A stretch of 64,000 nucleotides of DNA from Saccharina japonica (taxonomy: Eukaryota; Sar; Phaeophyceae; Laminariales; Laminariaceae), in the NCBI GenBank assembly GCA_008828725.1, contig MEHQ01002323.1:415349-479348 (forward strand). The letters run 5' to 3'. The notes under the pieces were generated by a model. It was not told the origin of the DNA. It made no database searches and saw only the letters and a program-made list of their open reading frames with translations. This document shows, one piece after another, positions 1 through 11,400 of the stretch. The first letter of the stretch is position 1; each line of letters starts with the position of its first letter. Made by a program: the position numbers and the translations under genes.

Positions 1-449
1 ATCCATACAGCAGGGTTTCAACCACCTCGGCCTTCAAAATGCGAACTTTCACACTAAGGGAGGCCGTCTCAGATCGTACAACTCCGGGCCGAACCGTTTG
101 AGGCATGCCCACATGAGACGGATCCGTCGTTCGATTTCGAGCGAGACGTCAGCGTTTTCGTGGATAACGCCGCCAAGGTGAAAAAATTGGCTCGTCTGTC
201 TATACCTCTGGCCAGCTGCTTCGACCACGAGCGGTGAAAAGCGGATGTCTGGTTCCGTTTTCGTAGCAGCATCGTCTCCGTCTTATGTTCCGATACCGTG
301 AGGCCTGCTGCTTCAAATACAGTCACGATGACAGTCGTAATTTTAGCAAGTCTTTCCGCCGACTTCGAGACAATCCCTGCGCCATCGGCACACAAAATGC
401 CCCCTATAACAGTACGGCAAATACGTATGTTACCCACCCACTCACCCAC
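1..449 (-). mobile_element. LINE reverse-transcriptase relic
   Basis: Read on the minus strand, this is the palm-to-thumb part of a non-LTR retrotransposon reverse transcriptase. It has a degenerate active-site box (ILCADGAGIVSKS, where FADD/YADD is expected), then TVFEAAGLTVSEHKTETM, and in other frames QTSQFFHLGGVIHENADVSL and RIRLMWACLKRFGPELYD, ending at the window edge with KAEVVETLLYG. The order of motifs is normal, but the pieces lie in at least three frames: one shift near base 230 and another near base 60. The second Asp of the catalytic pair is Gly. It is therefore a dead copy that continues left of the window. Family assignment rests on motif memory only. Confidence 0.8.
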
Positions 450-611
450 CCACCCACGTGCCGGTACTTACTCAAGAACTGTTTGTGCTTTAGTTCGAAA
501 ACACATCGCATACGTTTAAGTATTACCATACTAAAATTCCCTACAACAAAAACGAAAACAAAATCATACTACTGTACGTAAAACCATACACCTAAAAAAG
601 CAAAAAACAAA

Positions 612-690
612 GTCCAAAGGTGGGGCTCGAACCACGGACTTGGGGCGTACAGAGTCGAGCGTTCTACCACCGAGCGAAACTACCGGGGGG
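612..690 (-). other. tRNA-like (SINE head or pseudo-tRNA)
   Basis: On the minus strand there is a good polymerase III B box (GGTTCGAGCCC, bases 623-633) and, about 40 bases upstream, an A-box-like stretch (TAGTTTCGCTCGGTGG, 667-682). Spacing and order are those of a tRNA gene, but the anticodon and T stems do not pair properly, so this is not a working tRNA. It is followed by T-rich sequence on the minus strand. A similar head occurs at 21350-21440, suggesting a tRNA-derived SINE family. Confidence 0.4.
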
Positions 691-1205
691 TGACAGTGTT
701 CCATCCACGGAAAAAACGCCTTCCGTACAAATGGAAACCTAAATAGGGAACACGGAAAAAAACAGGGACGGAAACGCCTCCAATAGTGTTGGATACCCCT
801 CCCTTCCCGGGGATCCGCCCCCAACCCGGGGAGCGAGCAACCCGTCTCCGGGGGGGCACCTTCCCACGCCCCCCGCTCGCCGAGTTGGACGGCGGCGCCC
901 GTTCTTTCGCGGGGGGCACTGCTCGTGGCGTGGTCGTGCGGCCGCGGGGGTCAGGTGGCGCTCGCGAGAGCCGGTATTCCGCGGGGCGTACTGAAACAAA
1001 CGGCGATATCAAGAGACGTTTGGACATCGCCACTGCGCAAGCGTATTAAATACTATGGAAGACATCACCAAATACCTGGTAATGAAGTAACGTCAACTAA
1101 CTACAGTAATTGACTTTTGTTCAGCCGCTCACGGGCAAAACATGCTTGTTGGCAAAAATAAATGATACCAAGTACATCTTTATCTCGCTCCCCACTTGGG
1201 GTGCG
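691..1205. other. Gene-free stretch with a GC-rich block
   Basis: Bases 780-1010 are markedly GC-rich and contain G and C runs that keep several frames open. None of the possible translations resembles a known domain and no convincing splice sites bound them. Nothing else was recognised. Confidence 0.4.
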
Positions 1206-1275
1206 TCTCGAAAGGGATGCGTGGTCAATGGTCAAATGACTAAGGCAAGTAACAAATGAGTACGCCCCCCCCCCG
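1206..1275 (+). repeat. R2 short poly-C-ended repeat
   Basis: About 70 bp starting GTCTCGAAAGGGATGCG and ending AAATGAGTACG followed by a C run. Other copies lie at 37237 and 45594 (plus) and 41545 (minus). It shares the ATGAGTAC plus poly-C end with the longer R1 family and stands directly before an R1 fragment here, as it does at 37237 and 45594. Confidence 0.7.
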
Positions 1276-1350
1276 TCCCGGTATTGTAGGAATGCGAGGG
1301 TCTATGGTCATATGACTACGGCCGTGCACGACATGAGTACCCCCCCCCCA
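1276..1350 (+). repeat. R1 fragment, poly-C end
   Basis: The last 75 bp of the R1 family: GGTCTATGGTCATATGACTA, then CGGCC and the ACATGAGTAC end with a C10 run. The full element is about 450-530 bp (see 9695 and 52078). Confidence 0.75.
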
Positions 1351-1512
1351 CTCGGAGTTCGTACGTGAGTTTGTGCGCCACAAGATGCCGTTGATCGAGT
1401 TGCATGGCTGGGACTCCACCCTATAGGATAGGCCAACTGGTCACGTCTGAACTCCAAATGCAGGCATAACCTACGCCATTCCCTAAGGGAAAGAGGCGAC
1501 GTCACGACAATT

Positions 1513-1973
1513 TTACGACCATGGTGCGGGCATGTCTGACCCCTGAAGCCCCACGATGAACTGGCACGGCCGGCTCGCGCTATACGCAACTGCTCCCGCC
1601 ACTACTATTCCCTCGTGATCTAGATAATCGCTCTTGCCCCTGTCCTTGTTGAGTAATCGTGTCATGGTCTCGACACGTTCCTTGCTGTCCCAGTGTCCAT
1701 CCCCCCCCGCTTCCACGTAGACCGCCCTGAGTTGTTCGACGGTGTTCCGGAAGGGATGCGTTTGGGGCAAGGATGTGCACGAACGATTGGTTTGCTTTCA
1801 TGGATACTTATGGGACTGTGAACAACAACCATGCCCCCCTCTTCACCATAATCCGCGATTCTGTCCAATATATACCCTGGCTGTACTGTTTCTGATTGTA
1901 GGCGCGAAGACCCGCTGTCGACGCAAGCATAGGTCGAATGCGGCGATACCCTGTTGTGGAGTAGATAGATCAA
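1513..1973 (-). pseudogene. Unidentified coding-like segment, frameshifted
   Basis: Two minus-strand frames look protein-like and abut. The first (about 1973-1755) contains QPGYILDRIADYGEEGG and ends near HPCPK. The second (1770-1513) contains NTVEQLRAVYVEAGG, ERVETMTRLLNKD and SRPCQFIVGLQGSD. They would read through if a frameshift near base 1755 were ignored. No family was recognised. It lies downstream of the kinase gene on the same strand, so it could be a decayed gene or displaced exons of that gene. Low confidence that it is coding. Confidence 0.25.
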
Positions 1974-1992
1974 ACGACTAACTATTAATAGT

Positions 1993-2451
1993 CTCTGTCA
2001 AAATCTCCTGTTCGTCCTCGCGGTCTCGCTCGCTCGCCATCTCACACGGGTCTGGTTAGGCTGCTGGGGGCGCTGTTCCGTCGCAAAGGAGATACTCATC
2101 GGACGCGAATTCTCTATTTTATTGAAACGAACATCTCAAGCAAGTATTTCGGGACTTTCAGATGCGCATCAATCCAAAAGCATAACGATTGCAGCACTGG
2201 CCAAACGAAGCAGCCCGGTTTGCTGGAGTAGGGGATGGTCAATTTAGTACGCGAAGCAATGCGACACGCAAGCAGCAACGGGCTGCCCGCCTGCACTAGA
2301 CGGTGGAAAATACCACATTCATCATGCATCCGGCCGACAATTTTTTTTCCCGAAAGGGTCAATGAAACCTGCTGCCGATAGCAGTCTGTGACATCTCAAG
2401 AGACGTACACCACATGATTGCCGTACGAGAGAAACGATGGAAAATACCAGC
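1993..2451. other. 3' flank of the kinase gene
   Basis: No gene recognised. It begins just after an exact copy of the 12-base palindrome ACTATTAATAGT (1981-1992). If the kinase gene's frame is shifted near its end, its alternative C-terminus would run to about 2396. Confidence 0.4.
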
Positions 2452-5400
2452 TCACACGCGACCAGCCGGGGGGTGTCCCCTTCCTTCCCCTAGATAATGG
2501 CGCACGTTTGCCCACCTGTCTCCCCGGAAAGGGGTCATGAAGCAGAAACACACGTTGCAGGTCTGCCCAGCACCATTGCGGGCCGTGTACACAGCGTAGC
2601 CCTCGGACCCATACAACGACCAAGGTTGTTTCACGTGCAGCGCCAGCCCCCACTTTCCGTTGTCGATGGTCTTGGGGAATGCAGTCTTGGCGCTCCCGTG
2701 GATGTCGTGGTTTAGGCGAAAGTGCATGGCGGATCCTGTCGCGTTGTAGATCATGATCGCCGTACGGGCGGCGTCGCCGCCGTGTTGGAGGTGCATGTTC
2801 GAGGCCCGCAATGCTTCTCCTTTCAAGGAAGGGTGTACCTCCACCAATGCTCGTGCTGCGAGTGACTCCCGGTCATTTGGGATTTTCTCCGTGTTTTTAG
2901 CCTAAACACGATTATTTCCGGACGTTTAGGGACGGCGCGGGGTGTCGGGATACATTAAAAAAAAATGTGGGTATCGCTTTAGACATCCCCGTTCAATGAA
3001 AAAAGGTAGATGCTGCGGAAGGCACCAGATATATTGTTCAATCTAAGGGGCAATCGTCTTGAGGGTGAAAACTTCAGAAGGGCGCATTTGCAGTGTGCGG
3101 CTTGTTGTCTCAATCGTTCCTGCCTGCCTGCCTGCAGCCTCGAGGTGCCGCGATGCCACTAGTACGCAGCATAATCCATGTTGTGTAGGCGGGAACTACG
3201 TGGCCATCAAACGGGCAACAGACAACCCCAGTCGTTGTTAAATGTTAAACCCAGCAGTAAAACTCCCCTGCCTTTCATTGACACCGGTACTCACCCGGTC
3301 CGTTTGGCCATCTCCTCCCAAACACGATAGCCCAAGTTCCTTCCACTGCTCCCAAGGTAGTCCTTTGTTGTTGGAAGACGCCTTCTCTTGTTTGTGTCTC
3401 CTACTTTCTGAAGGCGGAGGGCCCTCTTGCCCTCGCACACTTCCCGGTGGTGAAAATGTCGTAGCCATGCTGGCTTCCTCGGTGTCCTGCATTCGATCAA
3501 ACGTAAGAACAGTTTGAGCGGGTTGCATTCAGGGTTGGGGGACCAGAGATGGTAGGCGAACGATACTGCACGCTTTGTGCCGATGAGTAGACCATTTTTC
3601 TCCATAGATGCCTTCGGTGGCTGTTGCTCCGTGTTGCCTTGCCGACAGAACGCAGAGTTGTGGCATGAAAAGTATACGTTGCTTTACGGTTCCCTACCTG
3701 AACAACACCAGGGGAGTCGAAGATGCTCTTGGCCTCCACTAAGATTGTGGTGATATTGGGCCGGCTTTTTCGGTTCAGCAGGCCGCACTCGCGGACGAGC
3801 TTGTTGAGGCGTACTCTCGCTGGGTCGGTCTCGGTGTCCTCTCCCTCTAGCGGTAGCTTGTACTCTGCGTTCTTGTTAAGCACGTCGCCAATATATGGAC
3901 CAGCGCTACTACCTCCCTGGTGACCTTCAATGATCTGCGCGTGAAGAAGAGATACGCGCATCTTCGATCAAACGCGAGCTCGTGACTGGTGGGCTGTGCT
4001 TATGATGTTGTGCAGCACGACGCCCGCCCATGAGCAACTCCAACTTCAACCAGATACGTCACCAGTATAGATACCTCGCACGCGGCAGGTTTAAATTCTC
4101 GATAGCTTGTACTACCGTAAATTGCAAGCGAGCACCTCTCGCCCGTGGAGCACAAAACTTCAACGAAATGTCTACGGACAATGTCCGAAACATTTGCAGG
4201 TAACACCCTACCTCTCCTATTGTGGTATTTGGTGTGCGATCAAGCTTCAAAGTTGCGTTGAGTGGAACAGTGGTTTGACGTCCCAGCAGCGGTGCGAAAG
4301 CTCACGCAAATTAGCAACAAGCCGTTCTCACAGCAGTGCCTTCTCAATTGGCACCCACTCCGAACGCTGTGACATGTCAGTGGACGTAACGAGACTGCCG
4401 TGGCCATGGCGGGCGTATCGAAACACAGGTAAAACGTCATGAGGCCGGTGACGTTTCTACGAAGCGTGGAAGGACGATAAAGCATAGGTGGCCGAACACA
4501 CACGTCTGGTCGCCTTGGGGAAGGGACGACTGGGGATGACCCTCGTAGACGACAACGTGCTACAATACAACCTTTTCAGCACGAGCTCTTCAACACATTG
4601 ACTACCATGGACGGGGTCAGGGTGCTCTTGCACCAGGAATGCGGCCACTCAAATACTATCGAACCCAGTGCCCACCAAGTGCCCGCCAACTCTCTCATGT
4701 TGTTATCTCAACTTCTGGCAATAAAACAATTGCTTGAATCTTGGTGTGAGCGGCCGAGTACTTGAAGAAAAGTGCGACCCACCGACCTCATCAACCCACG
4801 CTACACTCGCACCTCCCACATCACCACGTGCAAGCTGAAGATGTCCGAGTCGAAAGAGGCCTTTTGAAACCTGTACACCTCCGGAGCCATCCAGAAGTTC
4901 GTTCCCGTCTGGTTGTGCTGGGAACCCCGGGATCACATCGTTGGAAATTTTAGGTACACGCTTACTTGTCAGTTCGCATCGACAGTTTCTGTATTACAGG
5001 CAGTAAGCGTACGGGCCACCACCCGTGATCGTTGGGCTGGTTGGGACAAGGAACCGCGATACAACCAGGAGAGCAACTCATACGGAATGATTCGTGATGA
5101 ACAACGTGCTGCTCGGGTGCCACAGCATGGCGGCATCTGAGAGAAGTGGCAAGGCGATAATGAAATCCAAGCGCCGGCGAGGGCACGGCAAGAGCCAATG
5201 CGGTACTACTCGCGGAGTCGGCTGGTACCAGTAGAACTTCTTGGGGAAAGTAAACAGTAGTCAGACGATATTCCTGCTCGAACTTGCGTTCTCAAGGGGT
5301 GAAGACATGCATGTAGATACTCAGGGCGATGTTACAGTACAGGACACCTATTAATAACAAGAAACAGGAAATCTGGTCCAGGCTGGATTTCTTATTTGAG

Positions 5401-8400
5401 ATAGGGTGCTTTCTACACCAACTCCAAGACAACGACTCCCGATTTTCTTATTTTGGCTCTAAATATCAGCCTGTCTTTCTTATTAGCCATTTTCGTATTA
5501 GGCACCCTGTACTGTACTATACGATGATGGTACCCCCGGTTATCTGAGGCGCTGCGTAAGGTGGGGTGGGGGGGGGGGGGGGGAGAGAAGGCCGCATCAG
5601 ACCCACGAGCGATAACATAATCCGACGGCGCAGTGAAAATTCGCATTTGTACCAATCGATCGGGCTTCCAATACTACAGTTTTCCTGCACCTTCTGAGCA
5701 CTTCCGCCTTTTGCAGTCGACCGCCCGATGGTGGAACAAACGTGGGCCAGGCCGAAATCTGATACCTTGGCACTACCGTCCTCGGCCAGCAGAATGTTGG
5801 CGCTCTTGATGTCACGGTGCACAACGCCGCTTTGATGAAGATACTGTAATCCCTGTTCAAACCGTTCAGTAGTAGCACGGCACAAAACTATTTCTTGATA
5901 AAAATAAGCTTGCATGAAACTAAGCGACCAAAACGCTGCCCGTACCAAGCACAACTACTTCGACAAGCTACGTTTTTTCATTGCTGCCAAATGCAACGAC
6001 GGCGGTGTTGATGCACCAGAGTTGCATGGACAAGCAGATATCACACGTATTCACAGGGTTGAGGTACCTCCCTTCCTACAGCAGCAGCAGCAGTGTTGCC
6101 GCGATTAGCTTTCACGACAACAGGCCCTTTGGGGCTTTAGAAGAGACTACTCGTAGGGACGAAAAGGTGATGGGATATAGCATCAGGCACACGTATATAG
6201 CAACCCGGCGATGCTGGGGCGGGGACATATACGCTTAGTACTGGATCTACACTGCAAGGGAGCTGTCCAACACGCTCACACCACGATACTACTCGTACAG
6301 CAGAATCCGCATTCTAGATGGTCGATAACACCACATTTATCCTACATTAGTCAGGATAGCTGGGGTTCCAACAAGGAGAACTTAGACCCCCTGGCCGAGG
6401 CTATATCGGTTGAGAGTGAAACCGACCCAAACCCTTCGACATCTTCTCGGGAGCCGCCGTCTCTTCACATTGAAAATGCACCACAGTTCTATCCGGAATA
6501 AACGCACGACATCGAATACAATCACACCGCATTTCTGCTTCGCGATACCACTGCCGTGGTCTGGGTGGGGGGGGGGGGCAAAAGCGCGTCCTGGAAGAAG
6601 TATGTCTGGCGACCGGAAGAAGCTTTTCTTTCAGACGGGGTCGCAACACTCTGTTTTCCGCAAGGTTTTCCATTTATCGAGGCTCCACCATCTTTTTTAA
6701 GGAGTTCGTAACGCGAGAGAGGCCAGCCGCACGAGGGACCATCTTTGAGGATTATGGTCAGCGGCCAGTCGTGAGTGACCGACCCTGCCGTACAAAATCG
6801 AACTCGATTATAACCCCCAACTTTACAATCCCAAATAACGTGCCATGGTTTGTCAAAATTTGTAGGGTTAGAGTTAAGGTTGGGAATGTTGTCGTACCAC
6901 AGCGATGGCCTCTCGTGCGGCTGGTCCGTTAGCCTTGGTCTACGGCGGCATTGCTCACGCGACTGGTCTCTCGCGCAGTGCAAAAGTATCTGGTCGTGAC
7001 GGTGCCCTTCCTAGAGCAGGAAATGAGCTGGGATTCGCGAACTAACCTCGCAGATGTCGATGATGAACTTGAGCCAGGTGGCGATGTCGGACGATTGTCG
7101 CCCCGTCTTCAGGTAGCTGTACAGGGTGCCTTGCATGCGGTCCATTATCAAGAGAGGCGGCGTCGTGTCATTGCCTATGCTGAACGCGATTACCTGAACT
7201 ATCCGGTCATGTCGTAGGGCGAAGTGGGTGGCCGCCTCTCGCCTGTTAGTATTGTGCCGGTACAGATACGAAGAACACGCAACGGCAGTACGTAGGCAGT
7301 TGACTCGTCAAAATTAGGACTCCTGGACAGCTGCAGTTCACATCGTGGGATGTTGATGCGGGCACACACAGGTGTGTTTCAATGTATATACCAGGAGGCA
7401 TAGGCTGTGACCAGCATCGTCGTTCACAAAAACAAGTCATTTTCGAAAGTGCATTTTGCAGGTTAGGTGGGTTGAAAGGCGTACTATCGGCTAAAGCTCA
7501 AGCCTGCGCTACGCACGGTACATCAGAGCTCTTTCATGAAAGCTCATGCCGCCAGGAGCCTGAATTTGGCGAGGCGCAGTATTTCCTTGTGCCTATCGAG
7601 CGAGCGAAAGCAGGCAGCGCGCCGAAAAACGGTTAGACTTTCCTGTTGCCTTTTCAACTTGCAAAATCGGCGGAATTTCGAGTCATCCACGTCCCGAAGG
7701 GAGACCTTGTACCAGGTACGTTGTACGAATTGCGACGTAAATCGAGGGGACTGCATACAAAAGGTGGGGAAAAAAACAAACCAAACCAAAAAGGTAAACT
7801 GGCAAGAGAATACGCAGACTTGCCGGCAGGGGTGGGCTCGGTGGCGGATCAAATAACAAAACCAAACAAGAAGAAGCGAGTCATGCATATGCATGGGTAC
7901 AGTAAAAACTAGCGGAAAAGCGGGAAAAGAAAAGGAAAGGAATGGAAAACGAGAGGCAGGCACTCAAACAAAAACACAAACTTGACGAATAAAGCACTAA
8001 ACATACCTTGCAAACATTCTGCGAGACAAGGTGAAAACAAGTTATTGGGCTCGTGTGATCCGGATGCCCTGCCCACGGAAATAATCCCCGGCTAACAAGA
8101 GCTAACAAGAGCTGCCATCTCAAACCCCTTCGGCAACTTTGTAAAAGCTATCTGTAAATGTATACTCCTGTCTCGTAAATATTGAACACCGACCGATTCT
8201 TCTAACATGCTTTACCTAGGATTTACCGGTAGTATATATCACATGATATACCTATTGAACATCGAGCGATTCTTCTAAAGTTTTACCTAGGATTTACCGG
8301 TAGTATGGAATGGCACATCTCGTGTGAGAGCGATCTAGGCCACTGCGAGCTACAGGAGCTATGGCATAAGCTTTCCTTTGTCGCCATTGAATATCCTTGC

Positions 8401-11400
8401 CCTTTGCTGAACAACGAAACTCGATGCCGGCGACAGTCGTTCTTGTTTAATTTTCTAAGCAAAACAGCGACGATATGGCCCCTCCGCCATTGGGGTGGAG
8501 GGTCCGGCTCTATGCCCTAGTATTTCATATAGCTGGTACTGGTATATTTACTTTTCATCTCTGCGATGAAAAATGTCTTGAAAATATGCTTGGATTGCGG
8601 AACTTCAATCGTACCTGATAGTCTACAATACGAGTGCTCACCTGAAGTTTTCCCTGTCTTCTTCGCTGCACACCATGCCTAATGCCTTCTTTATCGCAAC
8701 TGGCTTCCCGTAGTAGCGCCCGGCGACGACCACGCCAAACGAGCCGGTACCCAGCTGTTCTCCGTCCTGCACGAGTTTATCGGCGATTACTTTGCCCTTC
8801 ACCAAGCGTTTGGCCAGTCGATACTCTGGGCGTTCGTCCTCGGTAAGTTTAATAGCCAGCACGCTTTGCTCGATACGGTTAGTCTGCTCCTTGGCTATCA
8901 ACGTCTTACGCTCGGCAATCATAAGACTTATGCCCTCGAGCTTGACCGATTGTTCCGCCAGGGCCTTGCGATTTGCTTCCGTGATGAAAACACGTCTTCC
9001 AGTCTTGAATAGAGACGAAGAACCAGGACTGCACTGCTGCAGAACATCGGTAATTTCCTCGAAAAGAGTCTTCAGTTCCAATAGATGACGGCGTAGGTCA
9101 GCGTTGTCCTCGAAAGTCTTTGTTCCTTCCACGAGTAAATTAATTGCAGTCTGCGCCCTGCAATTTAAGCACGAAGAGGGGGTACATATATATTCTTCAC
9201 GTCAAGTATTCTCTTCTTTGATAGTACTGCACGCCGGGCTGCGTATTATACGTGTCATACTACATCATGTATAGCTTCGTAAGGTGGTAGATTTCCTTTG
9301 GCGGTTAGAATGAGCAATTCACGTTTTAACTCCTTGCTATATTATACTTTCAAAATGAGAAAGCTACCATATATATGCTACACATACAAGCTGTGCGATA
9401 CCAATTAAGCTACAACAAGAGCCTATGCCTTCCCACGGATACAGCGATTAACGTGATACCTTTGGTTCTCTGCAGTGTGGTTCTACCGCGGCTTCTGCAC
9501 ACATCTTGTTGACACTACTTTGAAAAAAAGAAAACACAACTTCAAGTTAAAGAAAACACAACTTCAAGTTGCTATACAGTACAGGACACCTACACTCATT
9601 CAGAGCAGAAGTGAATTCGGTATTTACGTATACAGGGTGTTACTTCGTATATACACGTAGGTGGGTCTAAGCTAAACAACCATGGGGTTGGTCTCTCAGC
9701 GCGTGAGCTAGACAACCAGGGTACCGTTTTATTTTTGGCGGTCACCACGGCTTCGTGTCTTGCCAGATAATGTGTGCGGGGTTGAGAACTTCAACTCCGC
9801 ACAAAGGGGATGATCGTATCACGTAGTGTGTATATGGCAAGACATCCACGAAGCAGATGCGTAGTATACCCATTGCTGTATCTGGAAGTGGCCACACCAG
9901 ACATCAAATAAATTCAGCGGAGGCTGTCGTCCATATGCAAGTCCGCCTCACACGCGGTTCTTAGTAGGATGCAGCTCACACCCGTCATGCGACTCGCCCA
10001 ACACCTCACGGCGCTTCGCGCTTGGTGCAAGCAATGTCTGCCTGGATGGTGACAACTCAACGTGCTCCGTCCCGGCATTGTAGGGGTGCGAGGGTATATG
10101 TTCCTACGACTACGGCCATGCACGACATGAGTGCACCCCCCTTGCGGCTTATGAATACACCCCCTTAGATTTGTCAAGGTGAGACTATTCGCGTCGTGTC
10201 TTTTACCGTTGTATGTGCAGAGCGGAGGCCGTACCAATACACCACGAAGACGGCGGTAAACGACCAGTACAACGTGATGACACAAAATGGGCACCATTTC
10301 CGGCCCTTGAGAACTGGTGCCATGAATTTGGGGACAAACTACTTAGAATTAGTGTGGGACACTTTTTTCAGTTCTGAATGGGTTAACCCCTTAATAACTG
10401 TTCCCACGTATTTGGGGACAAACTACTTGGAATTAGTGTGGGATAAGTTTTTTCAGTTCTGAAAGGGTTAAGCAGCGGCCACAACGCCACCGCCACCCTC
10501 GTGAGGGGCAAATGATGAAGGCTTTCCCGTGGTCATGGAGAGAATATCCGGTTCATGTTAAGCCACTGCATGGGGCGTGGCGGCAGTAAATGGCGCCGTT
10601 GTAGAATAGGGCAATAGACTATACCACTGCTAATAGTGTACAAGAGGGCACCCACCGCCACTACTGTTACACTACAAATGTTGTTATGAACTTGGGCACC
10701 ATAAGAACGGCAGACGGGATGAGCTCGACGAAGAAATACAAAAAAAATCATGATATGTGGACTGGAAAGAAAATTTTGAATGGGCCGGCCGTCCGGTTTC
10801 CTAGCTGGCCTGTGCTGTCTCCGTCCCGATCCGCGCTCGGTTTATTTCGTGGTCTATTCGGGCGTTTGTATTGACAGGTAAGGTCACCTGGTTGGCGGTA
10901 CTGGTATGTGGTTGGGACGACTGCCCGTATTTCAGGTGCCAGAAAAGCGATCGGCCGAGCCATTTATAGGTGAAACTGAAGCTATTTATAGGTGAGGCCA
11001 ACTTGAGTAGCCGGCCATAGGTGTACCTTGATTTATTTAGCCACTCGTAGGTACAATGCACCCTTGACAGGGGGTTCAGGAGGCCCTCCCAAGAGTGTAA
11101 TGCACCGCGTACCTATAGATGGCTCGAAATACTTAGGTAAACCTATTTTTGGCTTTTGCTCCTCTGAATACTATTAATAGTGTTGTGAATAAACAAAACA
11201 AATTATACGATTATGTCTGATCATAATCACAAAAACAGCGCCTTGATTTGAATATATTTTAGCTCTCAAGGCTTGGAGTATGGAATACTTGACGGAATAC
11301 TAATCATCGTACGGGTTTCAGTGTAACCATACTAAAATGACATGGAAACATGTACATATAGGTTTAAGTATGCCACACTAAACGCCAGACAAACCAAATG

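Noticed and set aside
612-690. Functional tRNA gene
   Set aside because: The B box is good but the anticodon and T stems do not pair.
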